A stretch of DNA of 44,232 nucleotides, from positions 1 to 44,232 of the IMG/VR virus record IMGVR_UViG_3300024967_000002; one strand, given 5' to 3'. The DNA is from a virus. The notes below the pieces were generated by a model. The model was not told the origin of the DNA. It searched no databases and worked only from the letters and a program-made list of their open reading frames with translations. Below are positions 39,282 through 44,232 of this stretch, one piece after another. A program made the position numbers and the translations under genes. Each line of letters starts with the position of its first letter. Positions within the stretch are counted from its first letter, which is position 1.

Positions 39282-39930
39282 TATTGGGCAGATAATCAAA
39301 GGGTTTGACCCAAAGGATTTAAACCAGGCTAGCGCCTTGCAAGATATGCTCCGGCGCTATGCTGAGGCACTTGGTCCGTGGGCTTCAAAGGTCGCCAGTG
39401 TCATGCTGGCAGACGTTGACACTAGCAACGCAAAAGGCTGGCGCTTCTTAAGCGACCAAGTAAGCAAAGGCATTGCGCGCGAGATTGTGCTTGCTCCGGC
39501 TGGCCAGGTTATGCAAAAGCTCCTTTCTGAGCAAGTTAGTCTCATTAAAAGCCTACCATTGGACGCGGCTAAACGTGTTCACGAATGGACGCTTAAGGGT
39601 ATTGAGGACAGCACTAGAGCCTCCGAAGTAGCCAAGCAAATCATGCGTTCCGGAGAAGTGACAAAGAGCCGAGCAATGACAATCGCGCGGACTGAGGTCG
39701 CTCGCACTGGCTCAACATTAACCGAAGCTAGAGCCAAGCAAATAGGTGCGACGCACTATATTTGGCACACTAGCCACGACGGCGACGTTAGAAAAGACCA
39801 CAAATATTTAGACGGCAAAGTTTTCGCCTGGAATGACCCGCCAATTGCCGACCAGGCAAGCGGAGCGCGGGCAAATCCTGGTTGCATTTTTAATTGCCGT
39901 TGTTGGGCTGAGCCGATTATTAACGATTAA
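39205..39930 (+). CDS. MuF-like minor head protein
   Basis: A 241-residue protein. ATG 39205 follows GGAGCCGAATA. The SPP1 gp7/Mu F domain occupies the C-terminal half: TIARTEVARTGSTLTEARAKQIGATHYIWHTSHDGDVRKDHKYLDGKVF with HD and the final CIFNCRCWAEP cysteines. It attaches at the portal and is packaged in small numbers. No toxin domain is fused, unlike many MuF proteins. Confidence 0.9.
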   Translation: MKQRNPMQTKRAERIYSKQLARLANNIGQIIKGFDPKDLNQASALQDMLRRYAEALGPWASKVASVMLADVDTSNAKGWRFLSDQVSKGIAREIVLAPAGQVMQKLLSEQVSLIKSLPLDAAKRVHEWTLKGIEDSTRASEVAKQIMRSGEVTKSRAMTIARTEVARTGSTLTEARAKQIGATHYIWHTSHDGDVRKDHKYLDGKVFAWNDPPIADQASGARANPGCIFNCRCWAEPIIND

Positions 39931-39943
39931 CAAGGGTAATAAA

Positions 39944-40507
39944 ATGAAAAATATCGAAAAAGGCAACGCGCTAAACATTAGCGACGCAAACATTAGCCAG
40001 GGCGTTGGCCAGGTTGAAAAAGCCGAAGCTCACGGCGTTTATACATTTGAATGTTACGGCGCGGACGGCGAGCTTAAATGGACCGACACCATTGAAAACT
40101 TGGTGCTTACAGCCGGCAAAAACTTTTTGCTAGACAACGGCTTTGCTGGCTCAGCATACACCGCGACATGGTTCTTAGGTTTAATCGACGGCGGCGCGGC
40201 TCCGACAATCAACGCGGCTGACACAGCGGCCTCGCATGCTGGCTGGACAGAAAACCAAGGCTATTCGCAAGCGGCACGGCCAACGGCGGCATGGTCCGCG
40301 GCGGCGGCTGGCGCTAAAGCATTAAGCGCGGCTCTTGCATTCAGTATCAACGCAGTAACGCAAACAATTGCCGGCTCTTTCCTGGCGACAGTATCGACCA
40401 AGGGCGGCACGACCGGCGTTATTTATAGCGCTGGCACGTTCACAGGCGGCAACAAGTCAGTGACAACCGGCGACACGTTAAACGTTTCATATTCAACAAG
40501 TATTTAA
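39944..40507 (+). CDS. Virion protein, head fibre/tail-tube like
   Basis: A 187-residue protein starting ATG 39944 after AAGGGTAATAAA. Pattern VYTFECYGADGELKWTDTIENLVLTAGKNFLLDNGF followed by YTATWFLGLIDGG and a Thr/Gly/Ala-rich beta-sandwich (STKGGTTGVIYSAG). Widespread among phages next to head genes, with no assigned function. Probably a decoration or fibre subunit. Confidence 0.75.
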   Translation: MKNIEKGNALNISDANISQGVGQVEKAEAHGVYTFECYGADGELKWTDTIENLVLTAGKNFLLDNGFAGSAYTATWFLGLIDGGAAPTINAADTAASHAGWTENQGYSQAARPTAAWSAAAAGAKALSAALAFSINAVTQTIAGSFLATVSTKGGTTGVIYSAGTFTGGNKSVTTGDTLNVSYSTSI

Positions 40508-40516
40508 GGGGCTGAC

Positions 40517-40702
40517 ATGGCTAATTTACCAAAAGGCACGAAAGTCCAACAAGTTATCAAGCCGCTAGTGGGCGAGGTTACTGGCTACCAGGTTGACCAG
40601 GAAAGCGGCGAGCTTTTATATTTGGTTGACGTGACTGAGCTGGACGGCGACCACGTTTCTCGCTATTTCAAAGCTGACGAAATTCAACCAATTACTGAGT
40701 AA
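40517..40702 (+). CDS. Small phage protein, 61 residues
   Basis: A beta-rich 61-residue protein, VIKPLVGEVTGYQVDQESGELLYLVDVTE...RYFKADEIQPI, resembling a small SH3/KOW-like barrel. It is preceded by AAGGGG and lies between virion protein genes. Function unknown. Confidence 0.72.
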   Translation: MANLPKGTKVQQVIKPLVGEVTGYQVDQESGELLYLVDVTELDGDHVSRYFKADEIQPITE

Positions 40703-40716
40703 TAAAAAGGTTCATC

Positions 40717-41649
40717 ATGGGCATTAAACACACTCAAGTCACAGGCACGAACGACGCCGGCAAGCAAGTGTCAGTTGACCGCTGGAATGAGGACCATTCA
40801 GTTGTCGGACAGTTTGACATTCCGCTAGACGCAACGCCGACAGCGCCAGCCGCCGACTTCATTGGATTGTTTGGCCAAAAAATTGGCGGCCGCATGATGC
40901 TCTCGCAGATTGGTCCGAGTGGTTTAGATACAAGCTTACAACCAAATCTTGGCGGCAATAAGGTCGCGTTGTGGATGCCGCCAGGCGGCTCGACTACGGT
41001 GCCGGGCGTGTTCGGTATGGCGGCATTGACCGCAACCGGCACGGCAACCGCCAGGACAGTAGCAACAACAAACTTGCTCACACGCATGACGCGGCTTGGC
41101 TTTGTCTCAGCGGCAACCGCGGCGGCCTTAACTGGCGCGCGTGAGGCAGTTCCAAAATACACAACAGGCGCCGGCGCTGGTTTAGGTGGCTTCTTTGCCC
41201 GTTATCGCTTTGGCGTATCTGACGCGGCGGCCGTTGCTGGCGCGCGCATGTTTGTTGGATTACAAGCCAACTCAGCCGCACCGACAAACGTCGAGCCTAA
41301 TACGCTAGTTAACTCAATTGGCGTTTGTCAATTATCAAGTAGCACGAATTTGCAAATGTATTGCGCTGGCGCTTCGGCTGGCGCCAACCTGGTTGACCTG
41401 GGCGTTAACTTTCCGGCCGTGTTTGGCTCAAGTGACGCTTATGAGTTGTCTCTATTTGGAAAGCCTGACGGGACCGTTGGTTGGCGCGTATTGCGTTTAA
41501 ATACTGGCCACGTTGCCGAGGGTGCATTTACAACCGGATTGCCAACAAGCACGACGTTGCTATGTCATCAAGCCTGGCGCACTAACAATGCAACAGCCCT
41601 GGCGGTTGGTTTAGATTTATGCGGCATATACATGGAAACCGACTATTAA
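40717..41649 (+). CDS. Virion fibre/decoration protein
   Basis: A 310-residue protein. The N terminus (MGIKHTQVTGTNDAGKQVSVDRWNEDH) is a short attachment-like segment. The rest has a jelly-roll-like pattern with GGFFARYRFGV, MFVGLQAN and EMSLF-type strands (AYELSLFGKPDGTVGWRVLRLN). It is rich in Ala, Gly and Thr. By position a head or neck fibre subunit. No enzymatic motif. Confidence 0.7.
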   Translation: MGIKHTQVTGTNDAGKQVSVDRWNEDHSVVGQFDIPLDATPTAPAADFIGLFGQKIGGRMMLSQIGPSGLDTSLQPNLGGNKVALWMPPGGSTTVPGVFGMAALTATGTATARTVATTNLLTRMTRLGFVSAATAAALTGAREAVPKYTTGAGAGLGGFFARYRFGVSDAAAVAGARMFVGLQANSAAPTNVEPNTLVNSIGVCQLSSSTNLQMYCAGASAGANLVDLGVNFPAVFGSSDAYELSLFGKPDGTVGWRVLRLNTGHVAEGAFTTGLPTSTTLLCHQAWRTNNATALAVGLDLCGIYMETDY

Positions 41650-41667
41650 TATCTTAAAGGCTTAACT

Positions 41668-43578
41668 ATGTCAGCCCCCATTTTTGACACGGGTATTTTT
41701 GACCCGGCAATATTTGGCGGGACGTCGGAATTATTTGACGGCGCTATTTTTGACGGCGCCATTTTCGACGCAGTTAGCTCCGGCTCAGTAATAAGCGCAA
41801 GCCAAACCGAAGCGACAACCGCAACGGATAGCCAAAACGCAACCGTTACGACGGGCGGCGGCACTGGCTCAGTAACTTATCGCGCGGGCAGTTTGTCGCA
41901 AGCGTACAATTCTGCGGCTGGCGCGGTAACTGTAAACAATGCTATCGGACATGTCGCTGGAGATTTGTTATTAATCGTCATTGATGCCGATAGAAGTGTT
42001 TTAAACTCATACACTTGGCCGGCCGGATTTACGCAGATTTTTGCAACATTTAATAGCGCGCCGGACGGGCAAAACTTTGCGGCGGCTTATAAGTTTGATA
42101 CAGGCTCGGAGCCGTCAACTTACACCATTACACCGTCAGACGCCTACTCAACGCAGGTGTCAGTTACAGCGTGGATAGGTGTGGACGCGACTACTCCTTA
42201 TGCCTTAAGCACAGTCGCCAATAGTACAGCTTACAATAATCCTAATATCTCAATGGCTCTAACAGGCGTTACGGCTATCGCTAATGATGCGCTATTGCTT
42301 ATCGGCACTTTGGATAAGGTTGCCAGTGCTGATACATGGGGATTTAATACGGTTGCAGGATTTACCGTATTGGAAGCTTATGTTAACGCCTGGAATTACC
42401 AATATATTCAGTACAAAACCGGATTAACAGCCGGCGCGACGGGTACGCAAACGGTAATAACTACAGGAGGAAGCACGAACGGGGCCGGCTGGATTGGCTA
42501 CCAATTAGCGCTTCACCCAGCGCCTTCAAGCGGCGGTTCAGTCAGCGCCAGCCAAACGGAAAGTACGACGGCAAGCGAAGCTCAAAGCGTTATTGCAACA
42601 TTGCTGGCCGCGCAAGCTGAGACGGCAACGGCAAGCGAGGCTCAGACAAGCGTCAAGGCAACAACCGGCGCCCAGGCTGAGACAGCAACCGCAACCGATA
42701 CAAATGCAAGCGTTAGCACAACGTCAGCGTCCCAGGGTGAAAGCACGACGGCCACGGATAGCAACACAGCAATTGCAACGATTAACGCAAGCGCCTCAGA
42801 CAGTGCAAGCGCTACCGATACGCAAAGCAGTATCAAAACAACCGCAACAAGCCAGGCAGAAAGTGCAACGGCAACCGACATACAGGACGGCACGGCCGGC
42901 AGTAATAACGCCGCCCAGGTCGATACTTTAACGGCGACCGATACCACTAGCGCCATGGGATTAAATAATGCGGCACAAAGCGAAGCGTTAACGGCAACGG
43001 ACACTCAAAGCTCAGTTAAAGCGACAACGGTCGCCCAGGCTGAAACTGGCACGGCCAGCGACACGCCTAGCGCGATATACACGACGACGGCAACGCAATC
43101 CGAGATAGCAACGGCAACAGATACGCCAAGCGGCTCAGCAGTAAGGGCGGCTAGCGTAACGGAAACGACAGCGGCTAGCGATACAACGGCTCAAGGCTCA
43201 GTATCAAGCGCGGCGTTAACTGAGACAGCAACGGCAACGGACACAACAAACCGGACATTTTCTGCAAATGCTACACAGACAGAAAGCGGAGTGGCGACGG
43301 ATAGCACTAGCGCAAGCGCGCAGTTCATGGCCAGCATTACCGAAGCCTTAACGGCAATTGATTATCCTGGCGCGGTTAAAACTACGCTCACGGCAATTGC
43401 TGAGGCTGGAGTTGCGCTTGATATTACTTATTACGTGACGGGCTTGGTTCCAGACCCGCGCTTTATTGCGCAAGGCGAGGCGTTTGACGGACTTGTTAGC
43501 CTTAAGGTTGACTATTCAACCAACGCAGACGGCGGCGTTTATAGCGTAAGCCATAACTTAACGGATTATTCAGCATGA
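41668..43578 (+). CDS. Repeat-rich fibre protein
   Basis: A 636-residue protein. It opens with short repeats of FDGAIFD type (residues 3-36), then a 230-residue beta-rich domain (about 65-285). Next come about 15 copies of a 20-residue unit (AxQxExxTATDTxSxxxT) to residue about 590, then a short end domain. Almost every residue of the repeat is small or Thr/Ser/Asp, so the shaft is likely an extended fibre. Copies differ, so expansion is not very recent. Confidence 0.8.
   Translation: MSAPIFDTGIFDPAIFGGTSELFDGAIFDGAIFDAVSSGSVISASQTEATTATDSQNATVTTGGGTGSVTYRAGSLSQAYNSAAGAVTVNNAIGHVAGDLLLIVIDADRSVLNSYTWPAGFTQIFATFNSAPDGQNFAAAYKFDTGSEPSTYTITPSDAYSTQVSVTAWIGVDATTPYALSTVANSTAYNNPNISMALTGVTAIANDALLLIGTLDKVASADTWGFNTVAGFTVLEAYVNAWNYQYIQYKTGLTAGATGTQTVITTGGSTNGAGWIGYQLALHPAPSSGGSVSASQTESTTASEAQSVIATLLAAQAETATASEAQTSVKATTGAQAETATATDTNASVSTTSASQGESTTATDSNTAIATINASASDSASATDTQSSIKTTATSQAESATATDIQDGTAGSNNAAQVDTLTATDTTSAMGLNNAAQSEALTATDTQSSVKATTVAQAETGTASDTPSAIYTTTATQSEIATATDTPSGSAVRAASVTETTAASDTTAQGSVSSAALTETATATDTTNRTFSANATQTESGVATDSTSASAQFMASITEALTAIDYPGAVKTTLTAIAEAGVALDITYYVTGLVPDPRFIAQGEAFDGLVSLKVDYSTNADGGVYSVSHNLTDYSA
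42541..43420 (+). repeat. About 15 tandem 60-base repeats coding for TATDT units
   Basis: The repeat unit encodes Q-x-E-x-x-T-A-T-D-T-x-S with linker residues. ACGGCAACGGA and CAGGC(T)GA(A/G)A motifs recur about every 60 bases. Copy number may vary between relatives. Confidence 0.8.
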
Positions 43579-43880
43579 AACTATTAAGCGCCAAGTATGA
43601 CAACGAAAAGGTCGTTGTAACAATGGACTTTTCGCCAAGCCTGGCAACGGGTGAAAGCTTAACCGGCTCGCCAGTAATTACGATAACGACCAATAGCGGA
43701 GTTGATGCAACACCGGAGGCATTGCTTAATGGTGCGGCTCAAATCTCCAGCTCCCAGGTACTAATCCCAATCACGGGCGGGCTAAAAAATTGCTCATATT
43801 TAATCAAAGCGGTTTGCACAACAAGCAACTCAAACAAAAAGCTTGAGGTTGCGGCAATCTTGCCAATTTATCCTCAATAG
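43575..43880 (+). CDS. Fibre adaptor-like protein
   Basis: A 101-residue protein starting in an ATGA overlap. A single beta-sandwich pattern: DFSPSLATGESLTGSPVITITT and SQVLIPITGGLKNCSYLIKAVCTTSNSNKKLEVAAILPI. It resembles small fibre-tail adaptor proteins encoded with head or tail fibres. It probably joins the repeat fibre to the virion. Confidence 0.72.
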   Translation: MKLLSAKYDNEKVVVTMDFSPSLATGESLTGSPVITITTNSGVDATPEALLNGAAQISSSQVLIPITGGLKNCSYLIKAVCTTSNSNKKLEVAAILPIYPQ

Positions 43881-43888
43881 GTGAAACC

Positions 43889-44232
43889 ATGAAAATTAAA
43901 TCGTTTGACCGCATGGAGTTCCTAACAGTTGAGAAGCTAGGCCCAAAGCAAAGCTTAACACCGGAGGGGTTTTTGCTATGCGAAGGCGTCCCAATTGCCC
44001 GCGTTGGCACTCAAATGTATAGCGACAAAGAGGTGCCGCTTGAGGGCGACGCCGACGGGCTTTTGCAGGTTGAGCGCGCCCCGGACGAAGTATTTAAAGA
44101 TGAAACACTGGCGAGCTTTGAGGGCAAGCCAGTAACGATTGACCACCCCGACACTTTTGTTAACCCGGAAAACTGGAAAGAGTTAGCCGTTGGGGTAACT
44201 CAAAACGTGCGCCGCGGCGCCGGTATTGAGGA
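43889..44232 (+). CDS. Prohead protease/scaffold (DUF2213), 5' part
   Basis: Starts MKIKSFDRMEFLTVEKLG at ATG 43889, with AGGTGAAACC upstream. The following ARVGTQMYSDKEVPL...GLLQVERAPDEVFKDETLASFEGKPVTIDHP is characteristic of DUF2213. The frame runs off the window and continues at base 3, giving one 432-residue protein ending at 1082. Confidence 0.88.
   Translation, partial: MKIKSFDRMEFLTVEKLGPKQSLTPEGFLLCEGVPIARVGTQMYSDKEVPLEGDADGLLQVERAPDEVFKDETLASFEGKPVTIDHPDTFVNPENWKELAVGVTQNVRRGAGIE
44106..44232. repeat. Terminal direct repeat, right copy
   Basis: Identical to bases 1-127; see the left copy. Confidence 0.95.

Noticed and set aside
41668-43578. CRISPR array or transposon repeats
   Set aside because: The roughly 60-base periodicity encodes a continuous protein repeat in one frame; no CRISPR arrays, insertion sequences or transposase genes were seen in the window.

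Overview
The window is one complete temperate contractile-tailed phage (myovirus) genome, assembled as a circle and opened inside a head gene. Bases 1-127 repeat exactly at 44106-44232, so the unit genome is 44,105 bp and the gene cut by the window edges is whole across the junction. The host is Gram-negative: there is an i-spanin with a nested o-spanin lipoprotein, Sec signal peptides and AGGAG-type ribosome binding sites. A 3'-half tRNA-Pro(GGG) sequence beside the integrase gives the probable attachment site. A betaproteobacterial host is plausible but only a weak inference.

Layout. (1) The late block on the + strand starts at a TTGACA promoter (34840), runs off the window end and re-enters at base 1, reaching 19342. 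It holds terminase small and large subunits, a zincin-like protein, DUF1073 portal, MuF head protein, virion/fibre proteins including a 20-residue-repeat protein, DUF2213 protease/scaffold, cement protein, DUF2184 major capsid, connectors, DUF3383 sheath, DUF3277 tube, a frameshifted tail chaperone pair, tape measure with a lysozyme domain, baseplate (Dit-like, Pam3-type plug, hub, gp138-like spike, gp25-like, J-like, DUF2612), tail fibre and chaperone, then lysis genes (holin candidates, GH19 endolysin, secreted HNH protein, DUF6527, Rz/Rz1). One minus-strand gene with a signal peptide (11221-11610) interrupts the tail block. (2) A minus-strand operon 21978->19374 carries small unknown genes, an HTH protein, an HNH endonuclease inserted at the head of ssb, and ssb. 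(3) attP and integrase, then a minus-strand block 28770->22322 with YqaJ-type exonuclease, RecT-like annealing protein, an SMC-like ATPase with a CPAC hook, a zinc-ribbon peptide, DUF4224 and ASCH-like genes. (4) The switch: a CI-like repressor (minus, apparently leaderless) faces a Cro-like HTH gene. (5) The + strand early operon 29818->34801 holds O/P-like replication genes, a small HTH, a solitary C5-cytosine methyltransferase with a 9-G tract in motif I, small phage genes, a DUF1064 nuclease and a putative late regulator.

The most distinctive signal is a repeated 14-bp element, ATGCATAAATGCAT (six perfect and six near copies). It sits on or beside the -35/spacer of the switch promoters, both recombination-block promoters, the ssb-operon promoter and the late promoter. 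It looks like the operator of one repressor controlling the whole genome. Other notable items are a canonical CCCTTTT -1 frameshift site in the tail chaperone, an HNH insertion that duplicated the ssb start, a late leader with two terminators and a long inverted repeat, and many short translationally coupled genes.
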